A stretch of 60,000 nt of DNA from Liolophura sinensis (lineage: Eukaryota; Mollusca; Polyplacophora; Chitonida; Chitonidae): assembly GCF_032854445.1 (NCBI RefSeq), contig NC_088300.1:47735682-47795681 (forward strand). Direction: 5' to 3'. Positions 1-11,290 of the stretch are shown here, one piece after another (the stretch's first letter is position 1; each line of letters starts with the position of its first letter). A model generated the notes under the pieces. It saw only the letters and a list, made by a program, of their open reading frames with translations. It did no database searches and was not told the origin of the DNA. A program made the translations under genes and the position numbers.

Positions 1-224
1 TGATGGTGAGTATATTATATATTTTAATATGTACGATGTTGTACTCTATCCAGCTGCTTAAGCTCGTGGGTTGCTGTCGACTGAAAACTATTCTGAGACT
101 TCGTTGACTTGAAAAGCTCCATATCTCACTTGATACTCAGGCAGAATAAACACAGACTTCAGTGACACAACCACACAGAAAACGTAACCGTACAGAATAA
201 ATTATAATACGGAAGATCTGAACG
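1..224. other. No recognisable feature
   Basis: AT-rich sequence with no convincing reading frame, RNA gene or repeat that I can recognise. Confidence 0.5.
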
Positions 225-1490
225 ATTAGCAGGCATCTACCAAAAAGAAGTGTAATATCGCATTAATGAGAATTATAATTGGGGTAATTTTTTTATCGTC
301 ACTGCATAATTTGCACATTTAATTCTGGAAATATCATTTAATGGAGACTTTGTGTGAATGTTCTCATATAGTTAAATTTGTCACATTGTCATTTTGTCTG
401 TATTCTATTCCAATACCGTTCTTTAGTCGACATTTGTGATACACCATTAATTGCATGGACCATGCTGCCATCTTATGACTGACAGTTTCTTGAGTAAAAA
501 ACAATGAAAAAATTAATATATAACATACCATTAGAATATGGCATATAATCTGAAATGAGTCAGGCAGCCATTTACTGTATATGGACGGAAGGTTTACACT
601 TCTTTTCGTTTAGTGCTTGGACAGTGTTTTGACACCCTTTTTGGAAGCCACCTTGGTATACCGGTATGTCCAACAGTTTGCAGTTAAAGCAAAAGGAAAT
701 TCCAGTACTAAATAATTTTAAAACTACTTCTTCAAACAATACACCAACAAGAAAGCTCTTCCTCACCCGCCAAATTGACCTCACGCACACATACGCATAA
801 ACGTGCACTCACACCCGTAAAACGCACAAAACACAGTAAAGCAAAACTACCAGTACAAAAATTTCGAAATTGCTTTGAAGGGGATTGTCAAAAATTGCTT
901 TCAACGAAAGCACACACAGTTTGATCGTTGTTTACAATCAGCCTTTCCAATAAAATAAAAGAAAACAAAGGCTCTTGAAAAAAGAACAATGAGTTTTTGA
1001 GATTCCATTGTAATAAAATTCTTCATTATCAAACAGAATAAAGTCAATAATGGTTCAGTGAGCAGTTCCAACTTGTTAGTTTATACTTTTATGTTTGAAT
1101 AAATAAGTAAATACATTTCGAATAAAGGAATGAATACATGAATGCATCACTGCTTAACATCACATCGATATATTTTAAGCTACCGTCTTTGAACTGCTAC
1201 GCCCTGGTTTAATTTTTTATTAAAATTGTCTTTGTGAAATACTAATTCAGGCAATGATCTGAACTAAGCAGTAACTCACAGAAGGCAACCATTGTCTTTA
1301 TATAAACTGGCACTATTTTAAACAGAGAAATAAATATAAAATTACACGTCATATCCATCGTACACTATTAACCACTGGTACTGTATATGGGTTCGTCAAC
1401 GTTGCAAAATACCTGTATTAAAAAACTGAAGCGGGAACTGAGGATATGTAATTATATAACCTGCTATCATTCAAAACTCACATAAGGTCT
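225..1490. repeat. Left arm of a diverged inverted duplication
   Basis: This segment is similar to the reverse complement of about 10180-11290. Matching blocks appear in the expected reversed order: a shared block near 275-295 pairs with about 11240-11260, 640-760 with 11000-11110, 990-1070 with 10720-10790, 1200-1310 with 10270-10375, and 1447-1481 with 10190-10215. Identity is patchy, with indels, so the duplication is old. Either this is a true inverted duplication or both arms are copies of one dispersed element. A weak open frame at 572-808 (minus) has a partly similar counterpart at 10959-11213, which probably just reflects shared ancestry. Confidence 0.7.
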
Positions 1491-1585
1491 ATACATTGAT
1501 TGATTCTTCAGCATCGCCAGGCTGTCAACGGTGTAAATCTTATATTTAGGTTCATGAATTTATTTCCTGTCCATTTTAACGGACA

Positions 1586-2655
1586 GAAGTTGGCACTAGA
1601 TTCCTTTTTGGTTATTCGTTATTTGAATAGCGAATAATGTGCTAGCACCACATTCGCCATTCGGGTGTCGTGCTAGCACCACATTCATCATTCTGGCAAT
1701 ACAGAAGTTATAAGACATTCGTTTTTCAATATTCGATTCATTCATTTATTTGATTATTTGGTGTTTTTACGCCATACTCAAGAATATTTTAAGAACATTC
1801 TCAAGAAGAACTTTTACGAGGGCAGCCAGCATTATGGTGGGAGAAACTGGACAATACCGGAAGAAATTCAAGACCATTCACAGGTTTCCAAATACGTCAT
1901 TCGAAGAACCACTATCGTGCTGGCAAGACATTCATTATTCGAATTTTGAATAATGTGGTGGCAGCACAGAATTAAGCAACAAACGAATAATGAATATCCT
2001 TCAATATTTAGACCTTGAATGACATGTTGATCGCACAGAATTTCAGTAACATGTTGGCACAGATATGGCGCCAGCACATTTTTCGATATTCCGCCCTTTG
2101 TATGACGTGGTGGCTCAGATATGGCGCCAGCATGTGTTCCGTTATATGCATCTCAAATAAAATTTTTACGCGTATGGTGCAAGTATGTTTTTCGTTAGTA
2201 GGATCTAAAATAGGATATTTTCTCGAATACGGTCCTAGTACATATTTCACTATTCAGGTTGTCAGTAACTTGCTGGCTCGAATATAGTGCCAAAACGTTT
2301 TCCTTACGCGGGTCATCAGTAACGTGCTGGCTAGAATATGGTGTCAGCGCGATAGCACCATGTTCGGGAAAACATCCTATTTCAGATCTCATTAGCGAAA
2401 AATGTGCTTGTACCATGTTCGAGACGATGAGTCTATTATATAAGACTAAATGGTAACCACCGTGCTTAATTCTTTACGTGTAGCAGGTCAATTGAGATTT
2501 GAATGTCGAATCTCTTGCCAGTACGATATTTTGTTATTCAAACAACTTCTATATTAAAAGTACGTTATTTGAGATTCGAATAACGAAAATCGTGCCCGCA
2601 CGATATTCGTAATGCGAATAACAAATAACGAAACCCGAATCTGGTGCTAATTTCC
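1586..2655. mobile_element. TIR-bounded, internally repetitive element (candidate non-autonomous DNA transposon)
   Basis: The two ends are imperfect inverted repeats of about 60-65 bp. The left end starts near 1586 (AAGTTGGCACTAGATTC, then GTTATTCGTTATTTGAATAG). The right end, read on the minus strand from 2655, gives AAATTAGCACCAGATTC followed by GTTATTTGTTATTCG. Inside are many degenerate copies of a motif built around GTGCTGGC, AATATGG and GCCAGCAC, so the open frames here are by-products of the repeat and no transposase is seen. A diverged SINE fragment lies inside at 1750-1890. I could not define a target-site duplication, so the superfamily is unknown. Confidence 0.55.
1750..1890 (-). 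mobile_element. Diverged SINE-A fragment
   Basis: Read on the plus strand it has the reversed order typical of the family: TTGGTGTTTTTACGCC, ACTCAAGAATATTTTAAG and CAGCATTATGGTGGGAG. An extra stretch sits between the tail block and the CAGCATTATGG block. The head is not recognisable. It is one of the oldest copies in the window. Confidence 0.65.
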
Positions 2656-3258
2656 AGTCGCCGCCAACTTTTTCATTTTGTAGATACTTGCATGGGGTTA
2701 CTTACTTTCCTATTTGCTTAATGGCGAATATCCAGGCTCAGGCTGTGACACAGAGAGGAACATCTACGAGGTGCTGTTAATTGCGTACCATTTGTTGAAT
2801 AGGGCCTATCAACAGGAAGCATACCTTAACATGCACGTTTTATTACACCGAAAAATCACAACACCTGGCTTAATGTTGCGCACTTCATTTAATGTAACTA
2901 TGTTGCAGTATATCTGATTCAAACCACTAGACACAGGAGTTGTACCAATCTGCACATGCTGTTACTAATGTGAGCTTTTGAGAGCAACTGCTACCATCAT
3001 CAGATAGTTCACACAAGATAGATAACACACAAGAGTTCTCATGGGCAGACCTTCATAAAGTGTATAAGCAGTTCATGTCTATTGGTTTCAGTAACACCTC
3101 TACATAACCGAATATATCAGTTTCACAACTAACCGTGAAACGAGTACCATCAAAATATCTAGTTTGCAAGCAACAGGAAGCAACAGTTTCCTTTCTTAAC
3201 CCTGTGTAGGGACCTATGTGTACGGGCGGTGAATCGGTTTATATTTCTTCCCCATGAG
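2656..3258. other. Unassigned AT-rich spacer
   Basis: Nothing recognised. Short open frames lack coding character and have no convincing splice context. Confidence 0.4.
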
Positions 3259-3380
3259 CCAGTAACCCTAACGTTGGTCGTGGGTCATGCGTGGGTCGTG
3301 GGTCGTGGCGCCTCCCACGGGCGTCTTGTAAGTGAAATATTCCTTAGTTCGGCGTAAAACAATAATCAAATAAATAAATC
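3259..3380 (+). mobile_element. Diverged SINE-A 3' fragment
   Basis: Only the 3' half is recognisable: GTAAGTGAAATATTCCTTAG, then a GCGTAAAACA block, ending in ATCAAATAAATAAATC. A locally amplified GTCGTGGGTC motif precedes it. The head is absent. Confidence 0.65.
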
Positions 3381-3946
3381 TTTACATATACGTGAAACAT
3401 TAGCGCCAGATCGTTCATTATGATAAAATAGCGAATACCGCGTGGTAGAGTTTACACCAATCAAATTAAACAATCTATGGGCGAGGTATAATAATCTCGC
3501 TGATTTTGCTGCGGTTTTTTCGTGGTTACTCTCGACACTGTGGTGACACACTAACATTACTTCTCACTGGCAAGTCTCACTCCACAGAAATAGGTAAATT
3601 CACAGATCCTCGTGAATTCAGGTGAAAGAAATAAAGAGCAACCGTTTTATGTATCCTTTAATAGCCCCCATTCAAACATACCTCCAAATCGTTAACACTA
3701 AAAGAAATTGTGAACAAATTGTGCTCAGTTTGATAATCTACAGACTGTTGCCGTCCTCATTGTGGACGCTGGGGTTCCATTTCGCTAATAAAAAGTAGAA
3801 GGGCTGGGCTGTCCTGTCAGAACGTCTGGGGTTTTTTCCGTTACATGTTAAGAAAAAGGAGAGGGCGGTTGTTTTCGATGTTATTCCCCCTCTTCCTCAT
3901 TCCCACTCCTTAATAACCCCATTATGTCATAATGACATGTAAAAAT
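3381..3946. other. Unassigned spacer
   Basis: No gene or repeat recognised. The reading frame at 3366-3557 (minus) overlaps the SINE tail and is not credible as a gene. Confidence 0.4.
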
Positions 3947-3989
3947 GGAAATAAAACGTAGTTTGCCATGTTCAAATCACCTAGATTTC
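3947..3989. repeat. Left inverted repeat of the nested stack
   Basis: The block containing TAGTTTGCCATGTTCAAAT and CCTAGAT matches the reverse complement of about 8008-8051 at roughly 34 of 40 positions. Similarity stops on the outer side, as expected for terminal inverted repeats. It probably marks one end of a small DNA element that later received a SINE. Confidence 0.5.
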
Positions 3990-4017
3990 AATCAGTGAAC
4001 TGTGAATTATCTAGGTA

Positions 4018-4121
4018 ATTTGAGTGAGTGAGTGAGTGAGTGCTTGGGGCTTAACGTCGTACTCAACAATTTTTTAGTCATATGACGACGAAGGAATCCC
4101 TGGGGTGCATGTACGTGTAAT
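4018..4121 (-). mobile_element. SINE-B copy, 3' part (split by the LINE)
   Basis: On the plus strand it starts with six GAGT-type repeats, then GCTTGGGGCTTAACGTCGTA and AGTCATATGACGACG. This is the reverse complement of the SINE-B tail seen at 28220-28277 and 34664-34750. The remaining body of the same copy is at 7787-8010. The junction 4108-4121 (CATGTACGTGTAAT) is one copy of the LINE target-site duplication. Confidence 0.85.
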
Positions 4122-4499
4122 TGTAATTCTTTATTTGTTTATTGAGGATTTCCCACAGCCCTATAGCCACGAGGGGATCTCCTCAACATAACATCAACGT
4201 ATATACACCAACATAGAAAACAAAGAGAACAAATGACATGTACATGTACAGAATAAGGTGATGGGAACAAAGAAAGATCAAAATCGAATCATATTACTGC
4301 TGGGCTTGAATGGTGAATCTATTGGACATGCTTATAAAATTATGTGCAGATTTTAAGATCAACTGATTATTATTCACGCTTAGTTCAAGTGAGCCAAATA
4401 AGAGTAAAGTACAAATGTGTTTAGAACAACTAGTCAAAAATACAGAAGGGTGAACTCCAGGAGATATAATTCTAAAGATGCTTTTTAGCATGTGCTTTC

Positions 4500-7400
4500 T
4501 ATGAGTGGCATAGGCGGGGCATTCAAGGAAATATGAGATGCATTTTCACATTTATGTTTACATTTACTACATGACTGATCGTCGATAATGTTATATTTAA
4601 ATAGGTCACCGCGAAGAGCGCTCAGTCCCATTCTCATCTACAGAGCACAATAGAGGGAAAGGTGTCAAATGAATTATACACAGATGTTAGATCACGGTTA
4701 ATACCGTTTTGAGAGTACAAAAAGTTCTTAACTGTTTCCAATGAAGAGTTTTGAATATGAACAGGCAATGAATTCCATTCTTTAGTAGTCTTGGGAAAGA
4801 AGGAAGAAGAGAAAATCTGAGTTCGGCATTTAAATAATCGAAAGTGATGTCTATTTCTAAGATTCTAGGCATTTGTTTCGCTGTTATACCTTTGAGTTAG
4901 TGAGGTCTTTAGGTATGGAGGAGAGAGCCCATTGACGATTTTATGGGAAAAAAAACAGAATGCGCTTGGATCTACGCCGACTGTATAAGGGTTCCCATTT
5001 TAGTTCATTTAAGAGAGATTTATATGAAGTTCGACGAAAGCCTCCTGTACATAACAATGCTGCTCAGCGTTGGACATTTTCCAGTGAGTTGGATATTGAA
5101 ACGCTGCAGTTGTCAAATAGAAAATCATATTCAATAAAAGACCTTATCAAGCCGAAGTACAGTGTAATCATACACTTTCTAGTTAGTGTTCGCCTGGCTC
5201 GACTAATCATACTCAATTTCATATTACTTGTCTTAACTATAGCTCTTACATGCTCATTCCATTTACCATTGTGTTGCAGAATAATTCCGAGATGTTTGTG
5301 GGACGGAACGCTCTTCACATCTACGCCATCTAAATACAATCTCGGATGTGAGGTATTATTTTTCAATGATATTAAGAGATAAACAGTTTTGGTAGCATTA
5401 AATGACACAAGCCATTGACTTGCCCAGTTGGACAGAGGTTCAAAATCACGATTAAGTTTAGCCTCAGATGTTGCTAAGTCTAAGATTTCTTCAGACAAGA
5501 ATGTGTCATCTGCAAATATGTTAATATTACATTCAATATTCATACTAATATCATTGACAAAAATTAACTAGAGAAGTGGACCTAATACAGAGCCTTGTGG
5601 GACACCAGCATATATTGGACAAGTGCCGTTAAGGCAAACCTTAATTTTTCTGTCACACAAATAATCTTTTAACCACGCAAGTAGAGGATCTTCAATACCC
5701 AACTGCTCTAACTTAAACATTAGACCATCATGCCAGACTTTATCAAATGCCTAACTGACATCTAAAAATAGAAAACAGGTGTCATTTCCACTGTCAAGAC
5801 TTTTGTATATGTCATGAACAATTTTTGTAAGCTGGCATACAGTCGAATCCCCACGTTTAAATCCAGAGTTCTGTGGTATAAGAAGATTATTTGACATACA
5901 ATACTCATACAGATGTTTATACACCACCTTCTCCAAGATCTTAGAAAGAGAGGGTTGAAGGGACACTGGTCGATAATTAGAAACGTCTTATCTATCTCCT
6001 TTTTTAAATACAGGGCAGACTTGAGAGAGCTTCCATGCTGCTGGAAAGACAGCTGTCCGTAAGGAATAATTAAAAAGATTCATTACGGAAGCTGCAATAC
6101 AATCAGCAGAATTTTTAAGCATGAAGTTGTTTATACCATCAGTACCTGAGGCTTTCTGTGTATTCAGAGTCTCAAGGAAATGTTTAATCTCATTTTCACA
6201 GGTTTATATACAACTGAGGCGTGATTCTGTAACATACGTAAAAGGTGGTAAGACAGGTACTGTGTCGTGAGGGGCCGACTGAGATGCGAAAAATTTACAG
6301 AATTCATTCGCCTTTTCAACGTCATTTGACACGTTTTTGCCATTGACAGCAAGAGGAGGAATAGGCGGTTTTGCATTCGATCCTAGAAGAGATTTCATTA
6401 TCTACCAGTATGTTTTTGTATCCAGCTGGGGGTTGGAGAGTTTACCTTTTAAATATGTGGAGTAACAGCAGTATTGCCTGACGTTTAGCATTATTGGCCC
6501 CCCTTCTAGATATATAATATCGAAACCTATCCCCATCGGACTTATTCCGTTTGTATTTTTTGAAACAACGATTCCTCACTCGTATCTTGTACCGAACATC
6601 GTTGGTCATCCAAGGCTTGTCACGTGGTCTAATAAGACTTTCTTACTCGGAATAAATTCTTTGCAACATGACAGAAACAAACTGTTCCAGACAAATAATT
6701 TGTCATTAACATGAGAGAAAATATTACCAACGGCATCAAATGGTGTAACAGAGATAAGATTGCCCAGACCATGCAAATCGGCACATTTGAAGTCCCACAC
6801 ATGTCTTACAAAAGCCTTTGGTTCATCGTTACATAAGATGTTTATAGTACAAGAAATAGTACAATGGTCGAGATTAGCCATTGTTGAGGCAACTCCGTAG
6901 TCAATTACATAACCAATACCATCCGTTATAATTAAGTACAATACATAAGCAGCATCATCAGTATATCGAGTGGGTTCATTAATTAGTTGAAAAAGATTTT
7001 TCCCAGCTACCATATCATAAAGGCTCATTTTTAATTCGCTCATATCGTGGTATTTTCCCCAGTGTAGACATCTATCATTAAAATCGCCCATTAATAACAT
7101 GGCATCGGGATTTTCTGTTAAGACCGAAGTTAAATTTTCCTCCAGATTACTTAAAAAAAGCTCACGTAAATGAGCCAGTTGGTTAGGTGGGCGGTAACAT
7201 GATGCAATCAGCACACTTTTGTTATTCTATTCCACCATTATCCATATCATCTCATTGCCATTCTCTAAATCCTTACGTCTAGTAACATTAAGAGATTCCT
7301 TTCAATAAATTGCCACCCCTCCTCCGTGTCTGTCTCTGTCCTTTCTTTCTATACAATACCCATCTAGATTAACACTATCATCAGGAATATCACCACTAAG

Positions 7401-7682
7401 CCAGGTTTCGCTCACACATATAACATCATAATTATATTCCTTTGATAATACAGTGGACATTTCGTCTAACTTAAAATAAGACGACAGCTGATCATCACCT
7501 TGAGCCAATAAACTCCTGGCATTAAAATGACAACAAGATAAATTGTGCTGATTTGGGGGTTTCGGGTTTCCATGTACATCACCACACCTCATTAAGATTG
7601 CCATGTGTATAACTAATGAGTAATGCAGATTGCATAATGTACTCAGAAAAAAACAGAAAAAATAAATATACCAGTAAGGGAT
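4500..7682 (-). pseudogene. LINE ORF2 pseudogene: endonuclease, reverse transcriptase, C-terminal Cys/His motif
   Basis: Reading down the minus strand, the endonuclease occupies about 7604-6800: CHFNARSL, CVSETWL with the metal-binding Glu, YRPPN, GDFN, and LDHCTIS in place of the usual S-D-H. The motif usually ending in L-D-L-I reads VLYLIITD, so an expected Asp is Tyr. The reverse transcriptase follows (about 5985-5064): FLDVS, AFDKVWHDG, VPQGSVLGPLL and FADDT, then a thumb-like region with HKHLGI. Near 4560 a CSKCKHKC...H segment resembles the C-terminal zinc motif of such elements, with a frameshift just after it. In-frame stops include TGA at 7302-7304, a TAG near 7215, one directly after FLDVS (about 5752), and one after GPLL (about 5569). 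The element cannot encode an active protein. Confidence 0.9.
7557..7604 (-). other. 2A-like (ribosome-skipping) motif relic at the LINE N-terminus
   Basis: The conceptual protein reads MRCGDVHGNPKP close to its N-terminus. The 2A core consensus is D-V/I-E-x-N-P-G-P; here Glu is His and the critical Gly is Lys, while D, V, N, P and the final P remain. The open frame extends upstream without a Met to a stop at 7683-7685. That extension is rich in Phe, Tyr, Ile and Leu, resembling the signal-like stretch that precedes 2A in some LINEs. 2A-like sequences in APE-type non-LTR elements are established; calling this copy a relic is inference. With the Gly replaced it should not mediate skipping. Confidence 0.65.
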
Positions 7683-7786
7683 TCAATTCCCAAGAATATA
7701 ATTTGCAAGTCTTCAAATAATGTAAATAATTTTCGAAGATGAAGACTCACTTTATAACACATATAATTATGCCATGCCCCATTTGC

Positions 7787-8010
7787 CATGTACGTGCAAT
7801 GTGCCTCCTTGTTGCAGGACGGATTTCCACCGCTCTTTTATTTAGTGCTGCTTCACTGAGACGACTTACCGAAGGCAAGTAGGCCGCACCACCCGAGCCA
7901 TTATACTGATACGGGTCAACCAGTCATTGCACTATCCCCTTCATGCTGAACGCCAAGCGAGGAAGTTACAACTTCCTCTTTTAAAGTCTTAGGTGTGACT
8001 CGATCAAGGA
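7787..8010 (-). mobile_element. SINE-B copy, body (split by the LINE)
   Basis: The reverse complement aligns with 32810-33003: CACACCTAAGACTTTAAAAG, AGGAAGTTG, a CAGCAT...AGGGGATAGTGCAA block, CCCGTATCAGTATAATGGCT and GAAATCCGTCCTGCAAC. The tRNA-like head is truncated near 8010. Joined across the LINE to 4018-4121 it gives one continuous SINE-B, proving that the LINE inserted later. Confidence 0.85.
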
Positions 8011-8051
8011 TCCTAGATAATTTGAACATGGCAAACTAAGCTTTATTTCTT
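8008..8051. repeat. Right inverted repeat of the nested stack
   Basis: This is the reverse-complement partner of 3947-3989 (ATTTGAACATGGCAAACTA). It borders the truncated 5' end of the split SINE-B. Together the pair encloses the SINE and the LINE. Confidence 0.5.
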
Positions 8052-10179
8052 AAATAAAGAAAACCTGATCTTACAAAATGGACTTCCTGGACAGGTGAAA
8101 CTGACGAGAACTAAAAACTTGCCAGCTGGACTAAATATACTCTCGAACAACATGCTAAATCCAGGATTTTTCTAGTTGACAAGAGGATCCCCGAGGCCTG
8201 TTCCTTTTGCATTGTTTTAATATTATTGTATATTGAATGTGATGACAACACAGCACTTTGAGCAATTCTAGTCTAGTGACGACTGTTAAATTTAAAATTA
8301 ATATGATTGCATTTATATATGTTACCTAATTCTCATTACGCCATAGTGCTAAGGGAGGTGTAATTTGCTATTATTTAAGCATGAATACATGAACAGTTAA
8401 AACAAAACCCTATCTGAGGTAAATTGACAAGTGGCCGTATTTTACCGGTTACGTTTGACCATTTGCCAAGTATCACACTGTCGTTGCTGCTTTGTTTTTC
8501 GTCTCTATACCATATGTCTGACTTATCTAACAGTACCGTAGGCCTATATACCAGTCGTGGTGACTGCTCCACCATGTTCTCACGAGTAGGGAATTTAAAC
8601 GAACACTGCGTTTTGTTGTTTGTGAGAAAACTATGTATCACAGGTGTTACATAGTTCTTCTCACCAAATCGGTTGATCTACCTGCTGGTTTATAAACTTC
8701 TCACTTATGTTCCACATAAAGAAGTATGGAAATATAGAAAAACTTTTCCCCCAAAACCGGTGATCCGATTTCCTTGAAATGTGATGTGTACGGGACTATT
8801 GAGAGTGTCAGGTTTGCAAATTTTGTACAAATAGGTCGACAAGTGTGGAAGATCGTTATTGCTTGTTTAAGTCACATGATCCCCTACTTGTAAATACTGA
8901 AGAGATACCAGTTTTTTCCTACGATCTACAACTTTCCTGTAAATTGCAATTGAAGCTCGTAGATGTGCGTTTTTTTTATCATTTTCGAGGGTCATGTGAC
9001 CGGGAACCATTGGCGCTGTGAAGCTGAAAATTGGTGATAGATAGGACTACTGCCTATCGAGTGATGCGTTTTTACTAAGGAAATTGTGCATAGCCTTAAT
9101 GAGTACACTGTACACGTTAATTTCAACCCATATACCACCTTTTTAAAAGCACAAGTATATATAGCATTTGTACGGAGTTAAATCAATGCAGTGGTGTGGC
9201 TATGTAGCGGTTTACAGGCCTTTTAGTCTGGCAGCCGTTATACGATTTTCTGCCTTAACATGTCAACAACCTTGTTCTGCTTTACGTCTGTTACAACGAT
9301 ATGGTTTGAAACGATATGATTTGAAAACTGACATGCAGAGGTCTGTAGCTTCCGTCTACAACCTGTGAAAAGTCACAAATCTCTGTTAGACAAGGACAAT
9401 TAACATAATCCAGATTGACAAATGTAAACAACTGTACTTTCGTAAGCTGGGGCATGTTTTGTTGTAAACTTACTGTGACGGCTAGGAACCGGAAGGTGAA
9501 TATGGTCCAAATTTTACCAATTCGTTAATTGTTTTTTTTTACCAAATTTTTAATGATAGAGATCGGGTTAAATTAAGTTTATGGAGACTATTTATGTTTA
9601 TCTGTGAGCGATCGTGACGCCAGATATCTCTAAAGTAGTTTTTATTTCGTCGGAAATGGGAAACTCGGCACTAGACATATGCTGCCTCTGTGTCAGTTAT
9701 GTGAATATTAATTAAGACACACCTCCGCTAGGACCATTGAAAATTTGTAGTTGTTTGCCGAGGTATTTTCCTCTTACAGTCAGTTCATTGTCGTACATGG
9801 ATTAGGTCACTTTTGCGTCGTATCAGAAAACCTTTTTTCCACGGAGCATTTATTCTCAAGCAGACACTTAAAACCGTGTGTACAGCCGTTTGGAAGCCGT
9901 ATTACTGCATGCAGTTCTGGTTTTTTTTTTGTCTTGTTGACAAACGATTGTATGTAGCTTTTTATCAGTTCTTTAATGTTAACGTTGCAGACTGAAAAGC
10001 TCATAATCGACCCAAAAAGAGGTTTCATACCGTATAGTCTGATAGACGGGAAGTATAAGTCTTATTCTGCCATATATAGTGGAAGTGGATTATTGCACAT
10101 TTGCCCCGAACCTAAATACAAGATGGTCCTTGGTAGCCTCACAATGCGGAAGTGTCACTCATTTTATAGACTGAGTTGA
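8052..10179. other. Intergenic stretch with no secure feature
   Basis: No homology recognised. An open minus-strand frame at 8375-8641 (88 codons) has fairly mixed composition and a plausible acceptor on that strand near 8608, but nothing identifies a product. Frames at 9168-9368 and 9751-10028 have no coding character. Confidence 0.4.
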
Positions 10180-11290
10180 TTATTGTGAGTGATTTTTGAA
10201 TGATAGCAGGTTATATAATTACATTATTTTATATTATTTATTTTTCAACTTAAAATAATGCTAGTTAATTAAATGTAAGATAAAGGTAGACATCTGTGAC
10301 TTACTGCTTAGTTCACCTCATCGCCTAAATCAGTATTTCACAAAGACAAAAAACTTAAACCAGGGTGTAATAGTTTAGAAATGGTAGCTCAAAATGTATC
10401 AGGTATCCCGTGGCTCAGTTAGTTAGCGCGCTAGCGCATTGCAATCACCCAGGCGCCTCTCACCAATGCGGTCGCTATGAGTTCAAGTTAGCTCACGCTG
10501 GCTTTCTCTCGGGCCATAAGTGGGAACGTCTTCCAGCAGCCTACGGATGGTCGTGGGTTTACCCGGGGCTCTGCCCCGTTTCCATCCACCATAATGCTGG
10601 CCGCAGTCGTATAAGTGAAATATTCTTGAGTACGGCGTAATACCGATCAAATGAATAAATAAACCAAAATATATCCACATAAGTCATTTCTTGCAACCTA
10701 TATAGTTGGAACTGTTCTCTGAACCAGTATTGACCATATTCTGTTTGATAATGAAGAATTTTATTACACAAAGTAGTTTCTCAGTGGAATCTCAAAAACT
10801 CACTGTTTTTTTTAAATAAATATTTTTTTTGTTTTATTATTGCAAAGGCTTATTACAAACAGCTAACTCTACATGTTTTCATTTTTGACACGTTTCAAAA
10901 AAATGTCGAAGTTTTCGTTCACTTTAGATTTCTGGTATTTTTTTTCCTTGTTTTATATGTGGGAGCGCGTGTATTTTCGTTGAAGGGGAGGGGAAACTTT
11001 CTTGCCGGTGTATTGTGTGGAGAAATACTTTTGAAATTATTCGATATTGTAGTCCTTTTCCTTTGGTATTCAACGATAAATCGCGGTAGCTTCCAAAAGA
11101 GACTGTTGTATATATTGAGATGTCAAAAGATAAACAAAATAAACATTGTAAACACTGATTGCAAACAAGTGTTAATCTCTTCTATATATACAGTAAATAG
11201 CGGCCACAATTAAATATACAAATTATTCAACGATGATAAAGAAAATTACCCCAATTATTACTCTCATAACTGTGATACTATATACTCTTT
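10180..11290. repeat. Right arm of the diverged inverted duplication
   Basis: Partner of 225-1490 in opposite orientation. The block GAATGATAGCAGGTTATATA at about 10198 is the complement of 1460-1480, and TTCTGTTTGATAATGAAGAA near 10740 pairs with about 1015-1035. This arm carries a SINE-A insertion (10401-10664) absent from the left arm, so the SINE arrived after the arms separated, unless it was lost from the left. Confidence 0.7.
10401..10664 (+). mobile_element. SINE-A, near full length
   Basis: It has a tRNA-like head (CCGTGGCTCAGTTAGTTAGC as A-box region, GAGTTCAAGTTAG as B-box region). The conserved body follows (AGTGGGAACGTC, GTCGTGGGTTTACCCGGGGC, CATCCACCATAATGCTGGCC), then the tail GTGAAATATTCTTGAGTACG with ATGAATAAATAAA. 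It is flanked by CAAAATGTATC (10390-10400) and CAAAATATATC (10665-10675), an 11-bp duplication with one mismatch. From memory the body resembles the Meta-domain SINE superfamily. Confidence 0.9.

Larger units (their letters stand above)
4122..7786 (-). mobile_element. Non-LTR retrotransposon (APE-type LINE), decayed
   Basis: A 3.67-kb minus-strand LINE with an apurinic-type endonuclease followed by a reverse transcriptase. It is flanked by CATGTACGTGTAAT (4108-4121) and CATGTACGTGCAAT (7787-7800), a 14-bp duplication with one mismatch. The sequence outside these sites is one interrupted SINE-B copy, which fixes both boundaries. On the minus strand the 3' end is rich in AATAAA-like motifs and ends in a short ATTACA-type repeat. 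No separate ORF1 is visible, so the element is either 5' truncated or of a single-ORF type. The layout suggests a CR1/Rex1/Crack-like clade, but I cannot assign the clade. Confidence 0.9.

Noticed and set aside
1750-2456. Several overlapping 60-90-codon frames
   Set aside because: They arise from the internal repeats of the TIR element and a SINE fragment.
8375-8641. 88-codon minus-strand frame with mixed composition
   Set aside because: No recognisable domain or partner exon; kept only as an unassigned stretch.
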